Shown: positions 8,021 to 16,744 of the stretch, piece after piece
Position numbering within the stretch: the stretch's first letter is position 1
Layout: each line of letters starts with the position of its first letter
NCBI RefSeq assembly: GCF_009758015.1
Contig: NZ_WSEL01000009.1
Location: forward strand, 1,537,501 to 1,601,500
DNA: 64,000 nt
Direction of reading: 5' to 3'
Origin: Ramlibacter pinisoli
GTDB taxonomy: Bacteria > Pseudomonadota > Gammaproteobacteria > Burkholderiales > Burkholderiaceae_C
The notes under the pieces: model-generated
What the model was told of the DNA's origin: nothing
Seen by the model: the letters and a program-made list of their open reading frames with translations, nothing else
Databases searched by the model: none
Translations under genes and position numbers: made by a program

Positions 8021-8596
8021 GTGACGCACGAGACCGACCTGAGCCGCTTCGAGCGGCTTGCGCTGCCACATCTCGATGCGGCCTGGAATCTCGCGCGCTG
8101 GCTAACGCGCGACGAGCAGGACGCGCAGGACGTGGTGCAGGAGGCGATGCTGCGCGCGCTGCGCTACTTCGCCGCCTTCCGCGGTGAGAATGCTCGGCCC
8201 TGGCTGCTGGCGATCGTCCGCAACACCTGCATGGGCTGGCTGCGTGACAACCGGCCCGCGCTGCTGTCGCCGCTGGACGACGAGGAGGACGAAGGTGCAC
8301 AGCTGCCCGCGCCCGAACGCGACGAGCCGCACGTGGCCGCCGCCTTGCGCGACGAGCGCGCGCAGGTCAATCGCGCGCTGGCCAGCCTGCCCGTGCACTA
8401 CCGCGAGGTGCTGGTGCTGCGCGAACTTGAGGACTTGAGCTACCGCGACATCGCAACCATCGCGCAGGTGCCGGTGGGCACAGTGATGTCGCGCCTGGCG
8501 CGCGCCCGCGACCAACTGCGCGCGGCGCTGCGAACGGAGGCGCGGCCGGGCCTGAGGGCCGTGCCGCGCGCCGCCAACGAGGAGGGCCGGCGATGA
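8021..8596 (+). CDS. ECF RNA polymerase sigma factor
   Basis: 191 residues with sigma region 2 (WLTRDEQDAQDVVQEAMLRA, then FRGENARPWLLAIVRNTC) and region 4 (LASLPVHYREVLVLRELED followed by SYRDIATIAQVPVGTVMSRL), joined by an acidic linker. The GTG start at 8021 follows AAGGACCTCC, a good ribosome site; no ATG precedes region 2. The stop overlaps the start of the anti-sigma gene (ATGA). Probably autoregulated and controlling the divergent phosphoesterase-cupredoxin pair, which is inference from gene order. Confidence 0.92.
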   Translation: MTHETDLSRFERLALPHLDAAWNLARWLTRDEQDAQDVVQEAMLRALRYFAAFRGENARPWLLAIVRNTCMGWLRDNRPALLSPLDDEEDEGAQLPAPERDEPHVAAALRDERAQVNRALASLPVHYREVLVLRELEDLSYRDIATIAQVPVGTVMSRLARARDQLRAALRTEARPGLRAVPRAANEEGRR

Positions 8597-9336
8597 GCAT
8601 GGATCCGCGGCTGCTGAACGCCTTCGTCGACGGCGAACTGGAGCTCGAGCGCCAGCTGGCCCTCGAGCGCGACACCGACGCCGTCGAACGGGCCGCGGTG
8701 GAGCGCCTGCGCGCATTGCGCACGACCGTGCGGGAGCATGCGAGCTATCACGCTGCGCCGCCCGAACTGCGCGACCACGTGCAAGCGCTGCTGCGCGCGG
8801 AGGTCCGCCCCTCACCCGCGCTGCCGCGGCGGCGCTGGGCCATCGCCTGGCCGTCCTTCGTTGCCGGGGCGGCTGCGCTCGCCCTAGTGCTGGCCTCGGT
8901 GCAGTGGCTCCTGCTGCCCCAGCAGGATGTCGGCCGCATCCAGGGCGAGGTGTTGGCCAGCCATGCGCGCGCGATCATGTCCGGACGTCTGGTCGACGTC
9001 GCTTCCTCGGATCACCACACGGTCAAGCCCTGGCTATCCGGCCGGCTGGATTTCTCTCCGCCGGTGTCACCTCCGCTGGGCAGCGAACTACTGGGTGCGC
9101 GGGTCGATTTCGTCGATGGCCGCCCGGTGGCCGTACTTGTGCTGCGCCATGCCGGGCACGTCGCCGAGTCCTACGCCTGGCCGGTAGCGGGCGCGGACGA
9201 GGGCGTGGTCCTGGCGCAGCAGCGCGGCTTCCAGCTGGCGGGCTGGACCGCGCACGGCATGCGCCGCTGGCTGGTGTCGGACCTCAATCCGCAGGAGTTC
9301 GCTGCCCTGGTTCGTGACCTGCGCGCGCAGGACTAG
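8593..9336 (+). CDS. Membrane-bound anti-sigma factor
   Basis: 247 residues. A short cytosolic N-terminal helical domain (residues 1-75) begins DPRLLNAFVDGELE, typical of anti-sigma factors of the ChrR/RsiW type, but lacks the HxxxCxxC zinc motif. One transmembrane helix spans about residues 82-105, and the remaining 140 residues are periplasmic. Translationally coupled to the sigma gene by a four-base overlap. The periplasmic part includes a segment VDFVDGRPVAVLVLRHAGH resembling sensor domains of related anti-sigma factors; the signal is unknown. Confidence 0.88.
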   Translation: MSMDPRLLNAFVDGELELERQLALERDTDAVERAAVERLRALRTTVREHASYHAAPPELRDHVQALLRAEVRPSPALPRRRWAIAWPSFVAGAAALALVLASVQWLLLPQQDVGRIQGEVLASHARAIMSGRLVDVASSDHHTVKPWLSGRLDFSPPVSPPLGSELLGARVDFVDGRPVAVLVLRHAGHVAESYAWPVAGADEGVVLAQQRGFQLAGWTAHGMRRWLVSDLNPQEFAALVRDLRAQD

Positions 9337-9503
9337 ACTCCGCGCATGTCTTGCGGGACCGGCTAAACGTCAAAAGGTCGACTGCCTTCGTGCCTGTCCG
9401 CCGGCTTGCCTGCGAAAGACGCCCCGACCTCTACCTGGCTTGCTCCGAATTGTGCGCACGGATCTAGGGCTGCTCTCGGCCAAACGCAGCCCTGCTCGGC
9501 CGC

Positions 9504-9986
9504 TCAGGCCTGGGCTGAGACCAAGCGGGGCAGTCCCCCGGCTACGACCAGACCTTCTAGCACTCGCTGTGACGCCGCGACCAGGCCCGGATACTTGTCC
9601 TGGCCGAGATAGGTGCACTCATGGACCACCAAATTGCGGTACTTGTGTGCGAGTTCGAACATCTGCCACGTCTCCTCGCCGTACTGTTCGACCGCTGGGG
9701 ACGCCCCATAGACCCGCAGCGCCTCTTCTACCAACTCCAGAGGCGCCTTGAGACGGACTTGCTGGTACCGGAAGTGCGCGCTTGAAGCTGGTCGACCAGG
9801 CGCGTGAACCACGAGGGACCTAGCTAGTGCCTCCACCGCCGACACCACTGTCACCAACCTCGTCGGACCGACCTCCGCGTCTGCGCGAGAAAGCCGCTGG
9901 CGGATAACACCCAGTCTAGCTGCGGGCTTCGACGACGCATACGTCTTCCGCAACTGCTCCAGTTCCTCTTGTAGCTCATCAACCAT
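9504..9986 (-). CDS. Small HEPN-motif protein
   Basis: 160 residues, all-helical in appearance, with a coiled N-terminus (DELQEELEQLRKTY) and, at residues 117-122, RNLVVH, an exact RNxxxH motif of the HEPN superfamily, within ELAHKYRNLVVHE. HEPN proteins with this motif are often metal-independent RNases in toxin-antitoxin or defence systems, though others are not nucleases. No nucleotidyltransferase (MNT) partner is encoded nearby, so a toxin role is not supported by context. The start at 9986 is the first ATG of the conserved-looking part; its ribosome site is weak. It sits alone between the anti-sigma gene and the hybrid kinase. Confidence 0.6.
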   Translation of the reverse strand: MVDELQEELEQLRKTYASSKPAARLGVIRQRLSRADAEVGPTRLVTVVSAVEALARSLVVHAPGRPASSAHFRYQQVRLKAPLELVEEALRVYGASPAVEQYGEETWQMFELAHKYRNLVVHECTYLGQDKYPGLVAASQRVLEGLVVAGGLPRLVSAQA

Positions 9987-10084
9987 CTCGGAAGTGTAGG
10001 ATTGAACCGAGCAGGCTGCCCTGGCTCTGCGCAATGGAGGCGTCCGATTAGCGACGCTGCAGCCAGGATCGAACTGCAGCGCGC

Positions 10085-13000
10085 TTAGACGGTCAGGCAC
10101 CAAGGCTGGCTGGCTTCGACCAACTCTGATACTTGCGCGGCGATCGCATCGAGCATGGCCTCGAGCTCGAGCTCGAGCTCGCCCCGGTCGATGGCCGCTT
10201 CGGCTTGGCGCGCCACTTCCATCAAATTGAGCGCGCACAGAAAACCGGCATTGCTGGCCAGCGTATGCATGCGGCGCCCGGCGGCCTCGCGGTCACCCGC
10301 CGCCAGTTCCGCGCGGACATGCTTCACCGCGTCGGCGTTGTCCTTGATGAAGAAGTCGAGCAGCGACAAGAAGATGTCTCGATCGTGCCCCAGGCGTTGT
10401 GCCGCGCGCTCGCGGTCGATGCCCGGGATGTCGGGGAATTCGTTGCCTGGTTCCTGCCCCTGCCCCTGAGCCACCGCTGGCACCCGGGGCAGAATCCAGC
10501 GCGAGAGCAGTTCCGCCATCTCGTCAAGATCCATCGGCTTGGGCAGCACGTCGTTGGCGCCAGCCTCGCGGGCGGCCGCCTGCTGCTTGGCCCCGACCCC
10601 GGCCGTGAACGCGATGATGGGCAGGTCGACCATGCCAAGCTTGTCGCGGATCATGCGAATCGCTGTGAGTCCGTCCATCACCGGCATCTGCACATCCATC
10701 AGAACTCCGTCGAATGCATCCGATCGATTCGACAGGATCTGCACGGCCTGCTGGCCATCGGCAGCGAGACTGACGCGAGCGCCCTCTTGGCGAAGCGCCC
10801 GATCGACCAGGTCGCGGTTCATAGCGCTGTCGTCCACCACCAGCAGGTGCGCTCCGACCAGACAAGGCCCCATCGGCCGCACTGGTCGTCCGGGCAGTGC
10901 CGGGGCGGCCTGTGCCTCGGCCAGCAACATGGGCAGCTCGAACCAGAAACAGCTCCCCTGCCCCGGCTCGCTCGTAGCGCCAATCTGCCCCCCCATCAAC
11001 TCGACCAGGCGTTTGCAGATCGACAGCCCGAGTCCCGTGCCACCGTAACGGCGACTGATCCCTGCATCGGCCTGGGCGAATGGCTCGAAAAGCCGTTCCA
11101 GGGCCTCGGGGACGATGCCGATACCGTTGTCGCGCACCTCGAAACGCAGCCGCAGACCCGCCTCGTTGCGCTCGCTGCACGAAGTGATCAAGGTGACTTC
11201 GCCTCGTTCGGTGAACTTGATCGCGTTGCCGATCAGGTTCAGCAGCACCTGTTCGAGGCGCAGGCCGTCTCCGAGCAGCAAGTCCGCCCCGGTGTCCGGT
11301 AAGGCGACACGCAATGTCAAGCCCTTGGCGTTGGCTGCCTGTCCCATCAAGCTGTCGATGTCGGCGAGCAGACTGGACAGTTCGAAAGGACGCGGCTCGA
11401 TACGCAGTTGCCCAGCCTCCACTTTGGACAGATCGAGCACGTCGTTGAGAATGCTCAGAAGGGATTGGCCGGCGCCGCGGATGCGCGCCACCATATCTCG
11501 CTGGTTGTTGGCCAGGGGCTCGCGTTGGAGCACCTGCGCTAATCCGAGCACGGCATTCATCGGCGTACGGATTTCGTGGCTCATGTGGGCCAGAAACTCG
11601 CTCTTCGCCGCGTTGGCGGCCTCCGCGGCGTCGTAGGCGCCGCGCAGTTCGACCTCGTAGCGGCGCCGCTCGCTGATGTCGCGGGCCACGCCGAGAATCT
11701 CGACCAGGCTGTCATCAGGACGCAGCAAGGGGCTGACAGTCAGCTCGACCCACACCGTCGCGCCGTCCTTGCAGCGACACTCCAACTCGTCACGGAAAAA
11801 GAGTGCGCCCCCCCCGCCCTGGGCCGCTCGCAGCCTGTCGAAATAGCCCTCGACGGTGGCCAGCGACGGCGGTGTCAGCACGTCGCTCAGGGTTTGACTC
11901 AGCATTTCGTCCACCGTGTAGCCGAGCAGCCGTTCGACCGACGGACTGACATAGGAAAAGCGTCCGGCCAGGTCCATCGTCATGATCACGTCGATGGCGT
12001 TGTCGGCGAGGAGGCGGTGCCGTTGTTCGCTGATGCGCAGACGCTCCTCGATGGACATGCGAGCCGTGATGTCCTCGACGATGAACAGGAAGCGCGGTGC
12101 GGCGGCGTCCGCCACCTTGACCGGGGATGCGGTCAGGCTGACCCAGATCACCGATCCGTCGCTATGGACGTAGCGCATGTTCAGCCGGAAGACCTGGCTC
12201 TCGCCAAGTTGCAGTCGCTCGATCTGCGTGCGGATTTCGGCGCGGTCGTCGGGGTGCGTGAAGCGCACAGGTGCCATGCCGGGCAAATCTTCATGGCTGT
12301 GTCCGACGATTTCGGCGAAACGCTGGTTGGCTTCGACGATACGCCCACTGCTGGCATCGACCATGACGACGCCCAGCGGCGCCTGCTCGAAGACGACGCG
12401 GAAGCGCGACTCCGCCGCCTGGTGGGATTGCAGGCTGGCCAACTCGGCCCGTTGGCGGGCACGGCGCGAGAGCAGGAATGCGCCGGAATACACCAGCAGC
12501 AGCCCCAGACCGACCAGCACGCCGGCCTCCCAGCCCATGGCCCGGATGGCCGCGTAGGCCTCGACTTCATCGATCTCGGCAAGCATCAGCCAGGACGTGC
12601 CGGCAACCGGGACGGCGTAGGCCAGCACCGGAACATTCCGGTAGTCACGCCCTCCCGAGATGATTCCGTGTTCGCCGCGGGCCGCTCGGGCGGCCGGCAT
12701 ATCCTGACGACTCATGGACTGCACGAAACCCAGATCTGCGCGTTCGAAGTGGCGCAGCGGTGTCACGAAGCGCACGTCCGCGCCCTCGCGGCGCACCAGA
12801 TAGGTTTCCGCCGTCTGCGTCGGCACCGGCCAGGACTTGACTTGCGGATAGAGGGTGCTGTCTGCAGGCCAGCTGATGTAGGCGACGCCATGCGGCGTTT
12901 GTCCGGCCCCGCCGATGGGTGACAGAATGCCATAGTGCACCCTGCCGGCCGCGTCGACGTGCAGGTCAACGAGTTCGATTCGCGGTCGTCGAATGATGTC

Positions 13001-13459
13001 GAGGATTCGTTCCTGCTCGTTCGCAAGACTGCCCTGGCCGACCGCCAGCGCCAGCTTCGCACTGGCATCGAACATGAGTACGCCGTCCCAGCCTCGAATC
13101 TCGGCAACTTCGACCAGACGTCGGCGTATCCATTCCTGCATGGCGCCGTCGCGGCGCCCGCCAGCGATCCAGCGGCCGAAGAGGTTTTCGAGTTGCGAGT
13201 GGCTGGCGAAATTCAGTTGGGCATCCATCCGCGCATCGGCCAGGACACCTTCGATCTGCTGGCGCTTTTGCTCGGCGATCACGGCCAGCGTGCGATCGTT
13301 GTCGCGCCGGACACCCTCGCTGAGGTGGCGATAGCCGACCACGCCAAGAGCCCCGATGAGCAGGGTGAGTCCGAGCAGGGGCGTAAGAAAGCGCAACCAA
13401 ACTGTAGGCCCCTCGGGTTCGGATACGGGGAGGGCTTGGCTGGGGATGGCTGTCGTCAT
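10085..13459 (-). CDS. Hybrid sensor histidine kinase (two PAS, HisKA, HATPase, receiver, Hpt)
   Basis: 1124 residues. TM helix at about 21-43; periplasmic sensor region of dCache type to about 300; second TM at about 310-332; PAS domains at about 350-465 and 475-600; HisKA with FLAHMSHEIRTPMN; HATPase with NLIGNAIKFTERG and GGTGLGLSICKRL; receiver with VVDDSAMNRDL and LMDVQMPVMDG; and a C-terminal Hpt domain with MHTLASNAGF. The whole relay to the phosphotransfer histidine is thus in one chain, but no separate response regulator is encoded nearby, so its output is elsewhere. The ATG at 13459 is chosen because a 57-residue upstream extension has no membrane or domain features. Confidence 0.93.
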   Translation of the reverse strand: MTTAIPSQALPVSEPEGPTVWLRFLTPLLGLTLLIGALGVVGYRHLSEGVRRDNDRTLAVIAEQKRQQIEGVLADARMDAQLNFASHSQLENLFGRWIAGGRRDGAMQEWIRRRLVEVAEIRGWDGVLMFDASAKLALAVGQGSLANEQERILDIIRRPRIELVDLHVDAAGRVHYGILSPIGGAGQTPHGVAYISWPADSTLYPQVKSWPVPTQTAETYLVRREGADVRFVTPLRHFERADLGFVQSMSRQDMPAARAARGEHGIISGGRDYRNVPVLAYAVPVAGTSWLMLAEIDEVEAYAAIRAMGWEAGVLVGLGLLLVYSGAFLLSRRARQRAELASLQSHQAAESRFRVVFEQAPLGVVMVDASSGRIVEANQRFAEIVGHSHEDLPGMAPVRFTHPDDRAEIRTQIERLQLGESQVFRLNMRYVHSDGSVIWVSLTASPVKVADAAAPRFLFIVEDITARMSIEERLRISEQRHRLLADNAIDVIMTMDLAGRFSYVSPSVERLLGYTVDEMLSQTLSDVLTPPSLATVEGYFDRLRAAQGGGGALFFRDELECRCKDGATVWVELTVSPLLRPDDSLVEILGVARDISERRRYEVELRGAYDAAEAANAAKSEFLAHMSHEIRTPMNAVLGLAQVLQREPLANNQRDMVARIRGAGQSLLSILNDVLDLSKVEAGQLRIEPRPFELSSLLADIDSLMGQAANAKGLTLRVALPDTGADLLLGDGLRLEQVLLNLIGNAIKFTERGEVTLITSCSERNEAGLRLRFEVRDNGIGIVPEALERLFEPFAQADAGISRRYGGTGLGLSICKRLVELMGGQIGATSEPGQGSCFWFELPMLLAEAQAAPALPGRPVRPMGPCLVGAHLLVVDDSAMNRDLVDRALRQEGARVSLAADGQQAVQILSNRSDAFDGVLMDVQMPVMDGLTAIRMIRDKLGMVDLPIIAFTAGVGAKQQAAAREAGANDVLPKPMDLDEMAELLSRWILPRVPAVAQGQGQEPGNEFPDIPGIDRERAAQRLGHDRDIFLSLLDFFIKDNADAVKHVRAELAAGDREAAGRRMHTLASNAGFLCALNLMEVARQAEAAIDRGELELELEAMLDAIAAQVSELVEASQPWCLTV

Positions 13460-14092
13460 GCGGCAGTTCGTTCGCCTTAAACGGTGTGGGGCGTTGCGGC
13501 CGAAACAGCCTGGCCTCGCGCTGGCCGTCAGCATGAATCGTGCTTTTGACGCCACGCCAGCGCACCAAAAGTGCTTATTTTGCACCGTAACGGGGCATCT
13601 ATCCAAGTTATGTAGACATTTAGTCGTCACTGCATGACGCGCCGGCGGTCCGGCACAGCATGGCGGCAGCCACCAGCGGCGCAGCGCCGCCTTCCCTGAT
13701 GGCGATTCGGAGCAACGCTAGGTCGGGCCTAGAGTCCATGTGGCCATCGATCTCTGCGGGCCGCCGTAACAAGACCTGATGTCCCGAATCGTCATGTCTC
13801 TCGGTAGGCAGTAAGCCGCCGTGGGTCAGCCTGAATGACGGACTCCCACACTTCGACGAGTCACCGCAGCAGCCGGACTGCGCGGACTCGCGAAGCGGAG
13901 CGCTTGAGCTCGCTACTCTGCGCTACGGCTGCTTCCGGCCAGATGCGGCCGTGCACTCATCAGGCCTCGGCAAGTCCCAGTACGCCAATCTGCCGGAAGC
14001 GTTAGGTGGCCAAGTCCAACCCAGTCTACTGCTGGGCGAGCGGATGACCGAGCGGCCGGGGACTGCGCCGGCGGAGCGGTTCCGACGAGGCA
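13460..14092. other. Intergenic region without recognised genes
   Basis: Holds the promoter of the hybrid kinase and a copy of a GC-rich inverted-repeat element (13927-13953). A further inverted pair, CTTCCGG (13932-13938) and CCGGAAG, is present some 60 bases on. No reading frame looks coding. Confidence 0.4.
13927..13953. repeat. GC-rich intergenic repeat, copy 1
   Basis: A 27-base element beginning GGCTGCTTCCGGCCA and ending GCGGCCGTG, matching a second copy at 27071-27097 at 22 of 27 positions. Both lie just outside coding regions and can fold on themselves through CGGC/GCCG pairs. Similar degenerate sequences are common between genes in Comamonadaceae. Confidence 0.5.
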
Positions 14093-14317
14093 TCAGGTAG
14101 TTCGGCGCGGTAGACCGCTGTGTTCGTTGACTTGGCCAAGGCAAGCTTCAAGCGCCCGGTCTGCAGCGGCCTGGGCTTCCTCAAGCTGTTGTCGTAGTGC
14201 AGACACTGCTGATCGCACCGCGCCGGGCTGCAACAGCGTCTGGGCGATCAGCAATCTTCTCTCGATGTCCCTTATGGCGCGCTCGACGTCGTGCCAGTGC
14301 TGGATTTGCTCGTCCAT
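14093..14317 (-). CDS. Small hypothetical coiled-coil protein
   Basis: 74 residues, strongly helical and heptad-like (DVERAIRDIERRLLIAQ; ALRQQLEEAQAAADRALEA). A purine-rich stretch GTGGGG precedes the ATG by about ten bases. No family is recognised and it sits alone in a gene-poor stretch, so it may not be expressed. Confidence 0.4.
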   Translation of the reverse strand: MDEQIQHWHDVERAIRDIERRLLIAQTLLQPGAVRSAVSALRQQLEEAQAAADRALEACLGQVNEHSGLPRRTT

Positions 14318-14671
14318 TCAGCGACCCCACAAGGCTTGATTGGTCTCGGCCGGCATTTCGATCACATTCGCGCGCTTGATCTAGGCATAGCAGCCTGGGG
14401 GTGGCGGGGAACAGATCGACGTCGAGTCTGCAGGGCTGAGCCGCAGTTCTGGGATCGAACGGAGCAAGTCCGTCCGGATGGGGATCAGAAACTCAACAGG
14501 CGCGTGGTCCAGTGCCAGCCGATCTTGGCTTCGGCTTGGTCATGTGCGCGATGAAGGTGGACACGCGTGCCAATCACCTTCGGTAGTGCTGTGGAAGTTC
14601 TGTCGATGTCCGCCTTGATAAGGCCCATGTTAAGGCACATCAAACCCATCAGCGGGGTAGAGGAGAACTAC
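14318..14671. other. Intergenic region, no supported gene
   Basis: Between the coiled-coil gene and the small membrane protein. A minus-strand stretch near 14500-14580 reads like the tail of a protein (GWHWTTRLLSF then stop) but has no gene-length frame. Otherwise nothing recognised. Confidence 0.3.
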
Positions 14672-14875
14672 ATGATCCTGGAGATCGCGCTGGGCATCGT
14701 CTTGGCGTACATCATCATTGCGCTGCTGCCGTTGATCGTCGCGGGCGGCATCATCCTCGTCGCTCTAGCGCTGATCGTCGCCGTGGCTGCGGCGGTCTGC
14801 CCCGCCGGGCTCGACCATTCGGATAGCACGACCCGTGGATTCCTAGTCCGCCGGCTGATGGCAGCTTTCGGCTAG
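14672..14875 (+). CDS. Small hydrophobic membrane protein
   Basis: 67 residues, of which about 40 form one long or two short membrane helices (LGIVLAYIIIALLPLIVAGG, then a run of Ala/Val/Ile), with a short basic C-terminal tail. The ATG at 14672 follows AGAGGAGAA at a good distance; upstream in-frame ATGs lack such a site. Function unknown; monocistronic. Confidence 0.6.
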   Translation: MILEIALGIVLAYIIIALLPLIVAGGIILVALALIVAVAAAVCPAGLDHSDSTTRGFLVRRLMAAFG

Positions 14876-15175
14876 AAATGTTCCTTCGCGGAAGCCGGAG
14901 GAAGGACCACTCAAGACTGAGTGCGGTCGGTCCAGTTCGAACGCGCGATGACGGCGATTCCCGACACTGGACATTGGCCGAAGTGCACGGCGAGCGTACC
15001 GGTATAGTTTGAAACAGCCTTCGTCGAGCGTCGGATCCAGGCCGGCGTCACGACGGGCGAGCGCCGGCTCCCGTGGCAGCTGCTCGTGCTGGCCTTCATG
15101 TGGCCGGCGCCAGGCTGGTTCAGCTGCAGCAGCGTCTCAACGACTTGCCCTGAATGGATCGTTAGGCTATCTCGG
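14876..15175. other. Intergenic region, no supported gene
   Basis: No convincing coding frame or structured element. It separates the small membrane protein from a run of gene fragments and may itself be decayed coding sequence. Confidence 0.3.
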
Positions 15176-15415
15176 CTATTCAAGGAAGCGCACCCGCCCT
15201 GACTCAAGCTCGTACACCGCGCCGACGAGTTTCATCGTACCTTGCGCGAGACGCGCCTGACCCTCCGGCGTCTCGCGCAGCAATCGCACGGTCTGGCGGA
15301 CATTCGCTTCCACGGCCTGGTGCAGCAGTGCCTCGTCGGGCTGCGACGCGTCGAGGCCATCGAGGGCCGGTACGATGTCTTCCAGCAGCGCAGCGATTCG
15401 ACTGCCTCGCCGCCC
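15176..15415 (-). pseudogene. C-terminal fragment of a beta-class carbonic anhydrase
   Basis: On the minus strand the frame ending in TAG at 15176 encodes about 80 residues resembling the end of beta carbonic anhydrases: RIAALLEDIVPALDG, then NVRQTVRLLRETPEGQ and finally MKLVGAVYELESGRVRFLE. The zinc-binding N-terminal half is missing, and an in-frame stop lies directly upstream at 15416-15418, so it is a truncated relic with no start codon. It is the first of three adjacent gene fragments. Confidence 0.7.
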
Positions 15416-15476
15416 TCACTCTTAACAACGCATGAACAGTCACCGTACGAGCATTCCTGTCGAACACAACTGCTCA

Positions 15477-15665
15477 GTCATCACGGCCGCCGGCGGCGCC
15501 CGGAGGTCCTGCACGTCAGGCGCCTGCCTGTTCCCATCCCGCGCGAAGACAAGGTCCTGATCCGATTCCGCGCAACAGGCGTCAACCGGCACGACTGTGG
15601 TCAGCGCCGCCGCGGACCCTACACCGATGCACAGCGCCGATTCGATCGAGCAGTTCCTTGCGACT
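15477..15665 (+). pseudogene. N-terminal fragment of a zinc-type quinone oxidoreductase, frameshifted
   Basis: VITAAGG in one frame is followed, after a frameshift near 15495, by PEVLHVRRLPVPIPRED and VLIRFRATGVNRHDCGQRR, the conserved N-terminus of NADPH:quinone oxidoreductases of the MDR superfamily. The Rossmann domain is missing. An intact but not identical homologue is at 34506-35498. Confidence 0.7.
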
Positions 15666-15796
15666 TCAGGTCCACGGGGGGCAGAAGACCTATCCCATGA
15701 TCTTGAACAGAAGCAAAAGCGGGCCAGCGGCGGCTGAGGGCAACCGCGGGTCGATTGCTGCCGTCCTCCGGCTTGGAGGTAGCTACCTAGCTCCGC

Positions 15797-16615
15797 GTGT
15801 TTACGAGGGAACCCGACGAGTGGCGAAAAGTGACCGCTGCACTGGCCTTTACATCGTTCCGTGACTGGGCTTGCGTCCCGCTCCAGAGCCAGTGGTCGCC
15901 CGAGCAGATCGCGGGCTGGCTAAAGCATACTTATCCAGACGACGAGAGCCTGCAGGTGTCACACGAAGCCATTTACCGAAGCCTCTTCATCCAGGCGCGA
16001 GGTGCTCTGAAGAAGGAACTGCTCGAGCATCTGAGGCGAACGCGTGGAATGCGCCGCTCACGCCACCATACGCAGAAGACCGCGGTGCACGGCAAGATCT
16101 CTGACGCGATCTCGATCAGCGTGCGTCCTGCTGCGGTCGAAGATCGAGCAGTGCCAGGACATTGGGAAGGCGATCTGTTCTTCGGCAGTGGCAACAGCCA
16201 GATCGCGACCCTTGTGGAGAGGCAGACACGATACGTGATGCTGGTGAAGGTGGGTGGCAAGGACACGCAGACTGTGGTCGATGCACTTGTGCGCCACGCC
16301 CGGAAGCTGCCGCAGGAACTCTATCGATCACTCACATGGGACCGCGGCAAGGAGTTGGCAGCTCACAAGCGCTTCACGCTGGCCACAGACATCAAGGTGT
16401 ACTTCTGTGATCCTCAGAGCCCATGGCAGCGCGGCTCGAATGAGAACACCAATGGGCTGCTCAGGCAGTACCTGCCCAAGGGCCTGGACATCTCAAGCTA
16501 CTCGCAGACCAGCTTGGATGCGATCGCACGAAAATTGAATGAGCGTCCGAGGAAGACTCTGGGCTTCAGGACGCCGGCTGAGATGTTCGACGAACGCGTT
16601 GCGTCGACCGGTTGA
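15797..16615 (+). pseudogene. IS30-family transposase, N-terminally truncated
   Basis: The frame encodes the DDE catalytic core of an IS30-type transposase: QSQWSPEQIAGWLK, VPGHWEGDLFFGSG (first D), LTWDRGKELAAH (second D) and WQRGSNENTNGLLRQYLPKG (E), then LNERPRKTLGFRTPAE near the C-terminus. The N-terminal helix-turn-helix part (about 100 residues in full-length members) is absent; the first 15-20 codons do not look like IS30. The GTG at 15797 is merely the first possible start. The 3' end of the element appears intact, the 5' end is lost, so it should be immobile. Confidence 0.82.
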
Positions 16616-16744
16616 ATCCGCCGCCAGAAGCGGACATGCCCGCTCTCACTGGCAGTTCGCGACGTCCTTCACTTGCTGGGCGGTACCTCCGACAACAAGA
16701 ATTCGCTGCGTCCACAGCTGCGTCCGGGAACCACTTCCGGCGGG

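Noticed and set aside
13927..14010. Possible integron attC site (GTTAGGT core after an inverted repeat)
   Set aside because: The matching RYYYAAC core is missing on the left side and no cassette array or integron integrase is present.
15797..16615. Complete IS30 insertion sequence
   Set aside because: The helix-turn-helix N-terminus and left end are absent, so only a truncated element can be claimed.
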